DNA from: Mesosutterella porci
GTDB taxonomy: Bacteria; Pseudomonadota; Gammaproteobacteria; Burkholderiales; Burkholderiaceae_F
Direction of reading: 5' to 3'
Length of the DNA: 64,000 nt
NCBI RefSeq assembly: GCF_022134585.1
Contig: NZ_JAKNCT010000005.1
Span: 62,001 to 126,000, forward strand
Every line of letters begins with the position of its first letter. Positions within the stretch are counted from its first letter, which is position 1. Positions 8,075 to 14,788 of the stretch are shown in pieces. A program made the translations under genes and the position numbers. The notes beneath the pieces were generated by a model. It was not told the DNA's origin, made no database searches, and saw only the letters and a list, made by a program, of their open reading frames with translations.

Positions 8075-8284
8075 ATGCAGGGTAACAAACCACTAAAGCT
8101 TACTGTTCGGGTAAAAGAAATCGCGGCCGCTACCGGTCTGGGGCGGTCGACCATTCGGCAATATGTAGCAGAGGGGAAATTTCCTAAGCCTTTCAAAGTT
8201 GGAGCTGCCACGCTCTGGCTATGGTCTGATGTCGTCAGGTGGATTGATGAGCAGGCCGGGAAATCGAAGAATGCGGAGGCCTGA
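8075..8284 (+). CDS. AlpA family regulator
   Basis: A 69-aa AlpA-type DNA-binding protein with a MerR-like winged helix: VRVKEIAAATGLGRSTIRQYV, FPKPFKV, then LWLWSDVVRWI. The ATG at 8075 is chosen because GGAG lies a suitable distance upstream; the frame could also begin at 8039 or 8024. It opens a tight run of genes (8287, 8756, 8920, 9371, 10375) read in the same direction, with a gap of two bases to the next gene. It probably regulates the element's integrase or this replication operon. Confidence 0.85.
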   Translation: MQGNKPLKLTVRVKEIAAATGLGRSTIRQYVAEGKFPKPFKVGAATLWLWSDVVRWIDEQAGKSKNAEA

Positions 8285-8286
8285 AA

Positions 8287-8763
8287 ATGCAGCGCAGCCG
8301 CAGAAAATCGATTTCCATACTAGACATCTTCAGGACTGAACCAGAACACCATCCAGTTGCCACCAGAAGGCCCCGTAAGCCTTCCGGCGGGGACAAACAG
8401 CCGGAACCCTCAGACAGTCCACAGAAGGGCGAGAAAGGCCGCAGAACGAAAAGCGGGGCCGGTATTTGCCACGGGGCGCCGCGCAGTGCTAAAGTTTCCG
8501 CATCCGTATTAACAAGCGGATACGGCTTTGACAGGCCGAAAAGCTATAGGCGAGCAATCGCCGCACTTCTTCAAGCGCGGTTTTTTGTTGCTCAATCTCA
8601 TGGCATTAGTGCGCCCGCAGTTTCTATGGGCGCGCCGTGCGGGACGCCTTCGGGCGTGCCGGTCCCTATAGCCCGGTCTGTCAACCCGCACGGTGCCGCC
8701 CGCCTTTTGACAGGGGCGCGCGGTTCCATTCCTTACTTAGCTATAGGAGCAAGCCATGATTAA
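8287..8763 (+). CDS. Ash-like phage protein
   Basis: A 158-aa basic protein. The C-terminal two-thirds carry the spaced pattern I associate with the Ash family of P4-like elements (Phage_ASH): KSGAG, ARFFVAQSHG, MGAPCGTPSGVPVP, SVNPHGAARLL and GSIPYLAIG. The function of this family is poorly defined. The N-terminal ~50 residues are charged and look disordered. It starts two bases after the AlpA gene, and its stop codon lies within the start of the next small gene, so translation is probably coupled. The family call rests on motif memory, not on a search. Confidence 0.6.
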   Translation: MQRSRRKSISILDIFRTEPEHHPVATRRPRKPSGGDKQPEPSDSPQKGEKGRRTKSGAGICHGAPRSAKVSASVLTSGYGFDRPKSYRRAIAALLQARFFVAQSHGISAPAVSMGAPCGTPSGVPVPIARSVNPHGAARLLTGARGSIPYLAIGASHD

Positions 8764-8917
8764 CGCTCGCAATGGCGGCCGCAGCATATCCGGCCGCAGC
8801 CTGTTTTCACCTTCTTCCCTCTCATCCATCCGGCGCCTTATCGGTGCAGCAGTGAACGCTGCCGCATTCCTGATGGCCATTGTCTTCGTTGTTCTTTTCT
8901 TCATGGAGAGGGCTTAA
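8756..8917 (+). CDS. 53-aa putative membrane peptide
   Basis: A small ORF starting at ATG 8756 with an AGGAG site seven bases upstream, overlapping the end of the Ash-like gene by eight bases and ending two bases before the next gene. The N-terminal half is Ser/Arg-rich and basic (NARNGGRSISGRS). The C-terminal half is one hydrophobic segment (AAAFLMAIVFVVLFFM) ending ERA, so it could be a single-span membrane protein with its basic half in the cytoplasm. The position in the operon and the ribosome-binding site support it; the function is unknown. Confidence 0.6.
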   Translation: MINARNGGRSISGRSLFSPSSLSSIRRLIGAAVNAAAFLMAIVFVVLFFMERA

Positions 8918-8919
8918 TC

Positions 8920-9378
8920 ATGGCTGAGAACAAATACCCCGAAACCCTTGAAGGATTTAAGGCGGCCTACAGGAACATGCTTCCCCCGGAGCAGCAGAAA
9001 ATCGACCCACTGGAGCGGGCCTTCAATCTGTATCTGGCTTACTCGTGGTCGCTCTGTTTGGATAGTGACGAAAGGAGAAACCTTTTTACAGGCGGGGCGA
9101 ACGCCGCTCTGGGGCTTGAAACCTATGAGGCCCTTGATCGGATATCCGGAATCATGGGTGCGGTCAATGCGTTTTCGTCTGATCTGCTCAAGGCTGTTCG
9201 AATTATTGGAACGCTTGAGAAAACAGCCCCGGGCGCAATACCGGAAATAATTCCGAAAACCCTCTGCTACAGGCTGCTTGTTCTGTCCCAGAACCTCATG
9301 GATTACGGGATTGTGCTCGCAACGCTGTTGGATGCGATAAGAGGACCCTCGGACTGGAGGGAGCGGCCAGATGAATAG
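8920..9378 (+). CDS. hypothetical protein of the replication operon
   Basis: A 152-aa protein that I do not recognise. It is mostly helical by composition, with no signal peptide, membrane span or metal motif. It begins two bases after the small membrane peptide with GGAGAGGG just upstream, and its last eight bases overlap the start of the Toprim gene. This tight coupling suggests a role with the replication proteins, perhaps as a loader or regulator, but nothing in the sequence shows this directly. Confidence 0.75.
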   Translation: MAENKYPETLEGFKAAYRNMLPPEQQKIDPLERAFNLYLAYSWSLCLDSDERRNLFTGGANAALGLETYEALDRISGIMGAVNAFSSDLLKAVRIIGTLEKTAPGAIPEIIPKTLCYRLLVLSQNLMDYGIVLATLLDAIRGPSDWRERPDE

Positions 9379-10378
9379 TAGATATCTAACCTTCCCTTCC
9401 CGGTTCGAACTGTTCGCGGCTATAGGCATTGAAGACCGGGGCGACATCAAGACCGGCGGCCAGATCATCCGCACCAATCGGATTGATCGCGAGCGCCGGG
9501 ACGATTCTGGCTACTACATGGTTTTCCCAACGGGCTGCATTCTGGCCGGCTGTTGGAGTACGGGGCTGTCCGGTCTGTACCTTCCCAAGGGCGGGCGCCG
9601 TCTAAGTAAAGAAGAGCTTCGCCATATGAAAGCGAAGATTGAGGCTGAGCGCGAAGCGGCGAGGATCAAACAGGCAAAGGAACATGATGCCGCGGCCGGA
9701 CTGGCTAAGGCGGTCTGGAGCTTTTCCCTGCCGGTCAATCCCTCTTTCTGCTGCTTCGCCTATTTCCAGAAAAAGGGACTTTCCCCGGTTAGGGAATGCC
9801 GCACATTGGGCTGCATCAAAATCAAGAAACTAGCCCAACTTATCGGCTACTGGCCCCGTGGCAAGGGCGCCCGGCTGTTAGCCGGAGAGTGGTGCCTTGT
9901 CGTTCCAATCATCAAGCAGGGACGGATGTGCAGCCTTGAATTGATTGACGGAGACGGCTGCAAGTCCTTCCTCCGGGGCGGTGATCTGCGCGGCGGCTCA
10001 TGGTGCACTCAGGGCGGTTTTGAGACTGCGCCTGTGATCGGAATATGCGAGGGAGTAGCCACTGCGCTCAGCATTGCCAGATTGAAAAAGTTCGCGGGTA
10101 TTCCGGTGTTCGCTGCTATGTCCTGCGGAAACCTGAGGCGCTGCGCCGAGGAGGTTCAAGCCGATTATCCGGAGGCGACAGTGATCATCTTTGGGGACGT
10201 AGGCAACGGCTCAGAGTGCGCACGGGAGGCAGCGGCCTGCGTTAAGTCCGGCCTTGTCTGCTTCCCAAAATTCTCTGATTTGGACAAAGACATTTTCAGG
10301 GAATCGGTAGGCGGGGCGCCCTCGGACTTTAACGATTACTACCAAATACAACAAATCAAGGGAGCATACGCAACATGA
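9371..10378 (+). CDS. Toprim-domain primase-like protein
   Basis: A 335-aa protein likely to act in replication of the element. The C-terminal half has a Toprim core: GICEGVATALSIA with the catalytic Glu227, followed by VFAAMSCGNL and then VIIFGDVGNG with Asp276, ending with an SDFNDY segment. The second motif shows D-x-G-N rather than the DxD usual in DnaG-type primases. The N-terminal ~110 residues resemble the region before Toprim in phage and plasmid primases. The stop overlaps the start of the DUF927 gene (ATGA), so the two are translationally coupled and together mimic a primase-helicase such as P4 alpha, split in two. Confidence 0.8.
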   Translation: MNSRYLTFPSRFELFAAIGIEDRGDIKTGGQIIRTNRIDRERRDDSGYYMVFPTGCILAGCWSTGLSGLYLPKGGRRLSKEELRHMKAKIEAEREAARIKQAKEHDAAAGLAKAVWSFSLPVNPSFCCFAYFQKKGLSPVRECRTLGCIKIKKLAQLIGYWPRGKGARLLAGEWCLVVPIIKQGRMCSLELIDGDGCKSFLRGGDLRGGSWCTQGGFETAPVIGICEGVATALSIARLKKFAGIPVFAAMSCGNLRRCAEEVQADYPEATVIIFGDVGNGSECAREAAACVKSGLVCFPKFSDLDKDIFRESVGGAPSDFNDYYQIQQIKGAYAT

Positions 10379-12300
10379 CGCTGAGCGAGAAAACAATAGA
10401 AAAAATCAGGAATGAAGGCGGCCGCGAATCCTCGCTAGACGAAGAGCAAGAATTGCCGATCATCAGCAATAACGGGCATGAATTTGTTCCAAAGGATGGA
10501 GCCTACTGGGTGCACGATAACAAGGACGCGCACGGCGACAGGGACTTTAAGCTGTGCTCAATCCTGAAGGTGGTCGGTCAGTTTAAGAGTGATGACAAAA
10601 AAAGCCGCGGCGTAATCGTAGATGTCTACGGTGATGATGACGAACCGCAGCGCGTTACTCTGGGGATGGATGTTGTAACGCGCCCCGACAGACTGGCCCA
10701 GACCCTCGCCAATGCGGGGCTGCAGATTTTCGCAGCGTCTAGGCAGAACTGCAAAGGGCTTATATCTGAACTCATCCTAGTCTACCCGCGCGCAGGAGTT
10801 GAAATGCTGCGCAGCGCAACGGTTAACGGTTGGGTTGAACCGGGGTTTTGCTACGTTCGCCCGGGCGGGGAGGTGTTGGGGTGCCTGTCCAACGGAACGA
10901 GGGTTATCAGCCTCAAAACAAAAAGCCCGGACCAGAGTAAGGGAACGCTTCCAGAGTGGCAGAAGGAAATCGCTGAAGGCTGCCTCAAATCGTCCCGAAT
11001 GATCGCCGCTCTGGGCGTAAGCCTTGCCGGCGCCGTTCTAGGACTGGTTGACGTATCTTCCCGCGGCCTGCACTTCTATGGCCCTTCAACAACGGGGAAA
11101 ACTATCGCGGCCCTCGCCGCCGTTTCGGTCTGGGGCAGCTCCAAGAATCTGTCTAAGCCCGGTAACGGGCATTTTGCCTCATGGAACAGCACGGTAGCGA
11201 GCGTTGAATTTCACTTTACTAGGAATAACTCAAGCCTGTCGGCACTGGATGAGCTGCACCTAGCCCAGAGGGTTGTACGCGGTATGGGTGATGTTTCTCT
11301 GCTGTTTGGCAATGAAACTCCCACAGGAAGAGGAAACGCCGATATGACAGGCAGGGATCAGGCCGGGTGGAGAGAAACGCTGATAAGCACGGGAGAAATT
11401 TCAATATCGGAAACTCTGGCCAAATTTGGGATAGAGCAATCAGTTGGCGCCGAGCGGCGCATTCCCGGGGTCTATGCCATCCCGCCCGGGGGAAGAGACA
11501 TATTTGAACCCGGCTATTTTCCCTCATTTGCTGAATCGCAGATTTTCGTTGACCGGATTAGGAGGGTAACGGAATCGGAACAATTCGGAACAGCGGGACC
11601 CGCCTACGTCAATGCCATCATTGCCTTTTGCCGCGCCAACGGAATAGGCGCGCTGCGGAAAAAGATTCAGGACTACAGGGAGCAGGCTCGGAGGGACTGG
11701 CTGCCAACGATCAACGGAAATCTCATCGCGGGGCAGCAGGTCAACGAAGTACTCATTAGCTTTGAGGTGTTCTTTGCTGCGCTTAAACTGGGTAGAGAGT
11801 TCGGGGTGCTGCCAGAATCCTATACGGATGAATCAATAGGCGGCGCCATACAGTCCTGCGCCCATAGTGCCATGCAAGAGTTCCGCGGATCAGATTGGAA
11901 AATGCGCAGCTACGCTCAAAAGATTCTTGATGCACTGATTCAGAAGAGGGGGCATTTCATAGTGAGCGTTGAATCTACGAAAACCGTGAACGTCCCGGAT
12001 GAACGGTTAGACGTGTACGGCTGCCTTTGCCGGTTTGGCATAGCCCCGGAGGAACCTGAAATAGCGTTTATCCTGACTGACGCTTTTAAAAATTCGATCA
12101 TCCCGCGGTGCTCTGTCGCGTCAATCATGCGGCTGTTCCCCGCAGCCTGTTTTGCAGGCAATGACACCCCCAAAGGAAAGGACGGAGACGGTGAAAAGCG
12201 CAAATGGATCTACCACAGCCCCAAGCCATTACCGGGACTGGAACCCAACCAAAGATACATAGCGCTGAAGATCAAGGAGCTTCAAAAACTGGTCGGATGA
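10375..12300 (+). CDS. DUF927-family ATPase (putative replicative helicase)
   Basis: A 641-aa protein. A DUF927-type ATPase domain runs roughly over residues 35-380, with Walker A GPSTTGKT (236-243), a Walker B-like LSALDELHL (Asp292, Glu293) and the SVWGSSKNLSKPGNG segment typical of the family. The C-terminal ~230 residues are less clear. DUF927 proteins partner primase or Toprim proteins in phages and islands, so a helicase role in replicating the excised element is inferred. It is the last gene of the operon. GCGGGAA motifs, possible binding sites for the replication protein, lie just beyond its stop codon. Confidence 0.85.
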   Translation: MTLSEKTIEKIRNEGGRESSLDEEQELPIISNNGHEFVPKDGAYWVHDNKDAHGDRDFKLCSILKVVGQFKSDDKKSRGVIVDVYGDDDEPQRVTLGMDVVTRPDRLAQTLANAGLQIFAASRQNCKGLISELILVYPRAGVEMLRSATVNGWVEPGFCYVRPGGEVLGCLSNGTRVISLKTKSPDQSKGTLPEWQKEIAEGCLKSSRMIAALGVSLAGAVLGLVDVSSRGLHFYGPSTTGKTIAALAAVSVWGSSKNLSKPGNGHFASWNSTVASVEFHFTRNNSSLSALDELHLAQRVVRGMGDVSLLFGNETPTGRGNADMTGRDQAGWRETLISTGEISISETLAKFGIEQSVGAERRIPGVYAIPPGGRDIFEPGYFPSFAESQIFVDRIRRVTESEQFGTAGPAYVNAIIAFCRANGIGALRKKIQDYREQARRDWLPTINGNLIAGQQVNEVLISFEVFFAALKLGREFGVLPESYTDESIGGAIQSCAHSAMQEFRGSDWKMRSYAQKILDALIQKRGHFIVSVESTKTVNVPDERLDVYGCLCRFGIAPEEPEIAFILTDAFKNSIIPRCSVASIMRLFPAACFAGNDTPKGKDGDGEKRKWIYHSPKPLPGLEPNQRYIALKIKELQKLVG

Positions 12301-12301
12301 T

Positions 12302-12442
12302 GAGGGAAAAAGGCCAAAAAACGACAAAAAAGCGGGAATTCCCGCCTTTTCCCGCCCTTCGAAAAGGCCGAAGCGGGAAAAAAATTTAAATTTGTAATCA
12401 AATAAATAGATACAACTTTTTGCTTGTTCCCGCTTTTCCCGC
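12302..12442. repeat. right GCGGGAA/TTCCCGC cluster with AT-rich tract
   Basis: GCGGGAA occurs at 12332 and 12373 and its complement TTCCCGC at 12339, 12349, 12427 and 12436, with GAGGGAA at 12302. The first pair makes a perfect 14-base palindrome, GCGGGAATTCCCGC (12332-12345). An AT-rich tract (about 12380-12420) lies in the middle. It matches the motif of the left cluster at 4319-4419, at the opposite end of the element, as in the ori/crr pair of phage P4. Parts may also act as a terminator for the operon. Confidence 0.6.
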
Positions 12443-12492
12443 ATTTTTTGCATAGGGGTAGGCATATATAGCGGACGAAGAGCAAAAAAATA

Positions 12493-12556
12493 CCCATCCG
12501 GGTTAAAGGATGGGTTCAAGTAGATTGAGCGAGAAATCAATCTACTTTTTATTTTA
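12493..12556 (+). terminator. tandem hairpins ending the element's operon
   Basis: A first hairpin CCCATCC/GGATGGG (12493-12514) is followed by AGTAGATTGA/TCAATCTACT (12519-12546) and the run TTTTTATTTT. The second is a clear intrinsic terminator on the plus strand, stopping transcription before it leaves the element. Confidence 0.8.
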
Positions 12557-12600
12557 TGCCGGAGTTTCCCGGCGTCAAATCAGGTCCAGTGAACTGTTTG

Positions 12601-12622
12601 ATGTAGTCCATCATGTAGTCCA
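12601..12622 (+). promoter_or_regulatory. candidate right integrase arm sites
   Basis: ATGTAGTCC occurs at 12601 and 12613, 12 bases apart, in the same orientation and spacing as the left copies at 2898-2929. They lie 45-66 bases inside the right attachment repeat. Confidence 0.65.
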
Positions 12623-12666
12623 CGCAGTTGTACCTGCCTCACAAGGCCTGAATTCATTGAATTCAT

Positions 12667-12685
12667 GGCGTCCCGGTAAGGCGCC
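12667..12685 (+). repeat. right attachment repeat (attR)
   Basis: GGCGTCCCGGTAAGGCGCC matches the left repeat at 2754-2772 in 18 of 19 positions. Read in the nrdG frame it gives Ala-Ser-Arg-stop, so it looks like the end of nrdG. It marks the junction back to chromosomal sequence. Confidence 0.85.
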
Positions 12686-12704
12686 CGCCCCCGGAAAGGA
12701 GCGG

Positions 12705-12752
12705 AAGGCGGGGAGCGCCGCAGTCCCGGGCGCGCCCCGCCTTTCTTTCTTT
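12705..12752 (+). terminator. probable original nrdDG terminator, now beyond the element
   Basis: AAGGCGGGG pairs with CCCCGCCTT, extended inside by AGCGCC/GGCGCG-type pairing, followed by TTCTTTCTTT. It begins 20 bases after attR, where the terminator of nrdG would be expected before insertion. It may also serve the Dcu remnant on the other strand. Confidence 0.75.
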
Positions 12753-12770
12753 ATCTGCTCAAAAAATGGG

Positions 12771-13370
12771 CTAGAACGCCACCCTCGAAATCAGCCACCC
12801 GATGATCGTCCCGCAGAAGCAGAACACGAGCCCCGGGCGGAGATAGAAGTGGTTGATCACCCAGCTGCCCAGATGCGTGGTTCCCGTCCGATCGAAGGCC
12901 GTGCAGCCGATCTGCGCCGCACCGGGGATGAGGAAGTCCCCGTAGCAGCAGGCCCAGGTTCCGATGAGAAACTGCGGGGAGAGCCCCACCTTCAGCCCGA
13001 GCGGAATCATGATCATCGTGGTCACCGTGGGCGAGAACACAACGCTCGAGACCAGGAAGGCCGCGATGCAGAAAAGGAAGGGCATCCGCGTGGCGATGCT
13101 TTCAAAGGCCTGCTGAAGCAGCCCCGCATACTCGTCCAGAAAGGTTCCGGTGAGCCAGGCGATGCCGAAGACCCCGACCACTCCGACCAGCCCGGAGCGG
13201 AAGACGGAGCCGGTAGTGAATTTGTGCGGCGGCACGCGGCAGAAAAAGATGATCAGGCTCGCCGTGGCGAGCATCACCATCTGGATGAGGGACGGATCGG
13301 GTTGCCCGAAACCGAGGATATCCGCAGCGGACTCCTTCCTCTTCTCGCTTCGCAGCCGGCAAACTGCGTC
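12771..13370 (-). pseudogene. 5'-truncated anaerobic C4-dicarboxylate carrier (DcuA/DcuB type)
   Basis: The reading frame encodes only the C-terminal ~200 residues of a Dcu antiporter, which is normally about 440 aa. Recognisable parts are FSPTVTTMIMIPLGL, a GTWACCYGDFLIPGAAQIG segment and the ending GTTHLGSWVINHFYLRPGL. An internal ATG at 13280 would give a 169-aa protein, but the frame runs back to a stop at 13371 through residues that still look Dcu-like (ADILGFGQPDPSLIQM). The N-terminal half is absent from the 157 bases before the LysR gene. Dcu carriers exchange fumarate, aspartate or malate for succinate in anaerobic respiration. This copy is probably non-functional. Confidence 0.8.
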
Positions 13371-13428
13371 TTATTTAAAGACAGGGCCTGAGCGGCTGCC
13401 AAAGCAGAAAGAGCTTTTTACATGCAGG

Positions 13429-13468
13429 ACGCTTCGGCTTTAAAACCGAAGCGTTCTGCGGATTTTTT
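13429..13468 (+). terminator. 9-bp hairpin between Dcu remnant and lysR
   Basis: ACGCTTCGG (13429-13437) pairs perfectly with CCGAAGCGT (13446-13454) and six T follow at 13463-13468 on the plus strand. No plus-strand gene is seen upstream; it may be bidirectional for the minus-strand lysR or a relic of lost sequence. Confidence 0.5.
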
Positions 13469-13527
13469 ATAAAAATCAATCCAAGGCGCACATTAAGGAC
13501 CCTGTTTTAGCTCAGCGGGCCTCGCCT

Positions 13528-14505
13528 TTACTTCTTTCTGAACTCAAGCGGAGTCCAGGTCATCGGGTTCACCCAGGGGTCCTTCCCGCACACGCTCTTG
13601 ATCGAGTTGGCAAGCACCCCTCGGAACCACTGCTGGGCCGGGTCCCGGCTAAAGCGGCTGTGCCAGACGATCTTGATGCTGGGCGGAGTTGTAAACGGCT
13701 TGAAGTCTTCGGGAAACGGGATCGTTTCCAGATTGAAGTACATTTTGAACATCTGCTCGGATGTCAGCGTGCAGGCCACCATCCAGGCATCGGTTTTCAG
13801 TAGGAACACCGGGGCCGCAAGCGCATCGGGAACCACCACGAAGTTATCCGGACTCGTACTGTCTTGAAGGAACTGCCGGCCGCGCAGCCTCGAGGCCATC
13901 ACGATGCACTCGGGGTACTGCGCGAGATCGGCCGCCCGCACCTGCCTGAGCGAGAGCAGCGGATGCCCGGGGCGCAGCGTGATCGAATAGCTGCAGTGCG
14001 AAGCAACGAGCTGCTCGAAGCCGCTGCGGATGTTGCCCGAGGGCGAGATCGCCACGTCGGCGCGCCCGTCGGAGAGCATCTCCTGCCAGTCGCTGCCCGG
14101 GGCGAGAAACACGACCCGGCAGCCCGGCGCCGTGACCGAAAGCTCATCGACCAGTACCGGACCGAAGCGCGACAGCGGTTGGTCGAACACGATCACGGTG
14201 AAGGTTTTTTTCAGCTGCCGCGGGTCGAAGACCTGGGGCTTGAGCAGCCGCTCGAGGGCTGCGAGGCCGTCCTGGACATAGGGCCAGAGCTCCTCGGCCG
14301 CCTTCGTGGGCTCCATCACGCTGCCCACGCGCACAAAGAGCTCGTCGCCCAGCGTCTCGCGCAGCGACTTGAGGATGCGCGAGGCCTTGGGCACATGCAC
14401 CCCGAGCAGCGCCGCGGCCTCGGTGAGCGACCGCTTCACCCAGAGCGCCCGGAAAAGCTCGAGCTGCTGCCTTGAAATGTCTTTTCCCTCCTGCCGCATG
14501 CACAT
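13528..14505 (-). CDS. LysR-family transcriptional regulator
   Basis: A 325-aa LysR-type regulator. Residues ~10-70 are the helix-turn-helix (LELFRALWVKRSLTEAAALLGV, then SRILKSLRETLGDELFVR). The rest is a periplasmic-binding-like effector domain (~95-300). The inducer cannot be read from sequence. It is divergent from the MmgE/PrpD gene at 14789 and upstream of the Dcu remnant, so it may control dicarboxylate-related genes. The 283 bases between it and the MmgE/PrpD gene hold their promoters but no motif I can pin down. Another ATG (third codon) is equally possible as the start. Confidence 0.92.
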   Translation of the reverse strand: MCMRQEGKDISRQQLELFRALWVKRSLTEAAALLGVHVPKASRILKSLRETLGDELFVRVGSVMEPTKAAEELWPYVQDGLAALERLLKPQVFDPRQLKKTFTVIVFDQPLSRFGPVLVDELSVTAPGCRVVFLAPGSDWQEMLSDGRADVAISPSGNIRSGFEQLVASHCSYSITLRPGHPLLSLRQVRAADLAQYPECIVMASRLRGRQFLQDSTSPDNFVVVPDALAAPVFLLKTDAWMVACTLTSEQMFKMYFNLETIPFPEDFKPFTTPPSIKIVWHSRFSRDPAQQWFRGVLANSIKSVCGKDPWVNPMTWTPLEFRKK

Positions 14506-14788
14506 GCCCTCCGCTTTTCCCTTTTAAGCCCTTCCCGCGGGGCCCTCAGCGCCCGGGCCCCCGGCCCCTGGTAAGGGAAGGGTTCTCAGGCTCATCTTAA
14601 ATCAGGGCGGAGTGTTGCGTTTAAAAACCGAAAACAGCCGTTTCATTTTGAGGAGGCGGCAAGGGGTAACCCAGACTGGTATACCACAGGCATCTCCATA
14701 AAATGGGCTACATCGAAGGGCTAGGCCGGCGCAAGCAGCCGCGGCGGCTCAGGCGCCGCCCTCCCCTTTTTCTGCTGGAGCGAAGACC

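Larger units (their letters stand above)
2759..12685. mobile_element. satellite-like integrated element in the 3' end of nrdG
   Basis: About 9.9 kb between two direct repeats, visibly richer in A+T than its flanks. It contains a tyrosine integrase just inside the left end, candidate integrase arm sites near both ends, two MerR/AlpA-type regulators, an Ash-like protein, a small membrane peptide, a Toprim protein and a DUF927 ATPase. No capsid, tail, portal, terminase, relaxase or conjugation gene was seen. This gene set resembles P4-type phage satellites or small replicating genomic islands. Integration in a protein gene rather than a tRNA is less usual for P4-type integrases. The presumed terminator of nrdDG now lies beyond the right end. 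Confidence 0.85.

Noticed and set aside
12510-13391. 293-aa plus-strand frame across attR and the Dcu remnant
   Set aside because: It crosses the element boundary and runs antisense to the recognisable Dcu sequence; charged repetitive composition is typical of a shadow frame.
13429-13468. attenuator or riboswitch upstream of Dcu
   Set aside because: Only a single hairpin with a T run on the strand opposite to Dcu; no conserved riboswitch core is visible.
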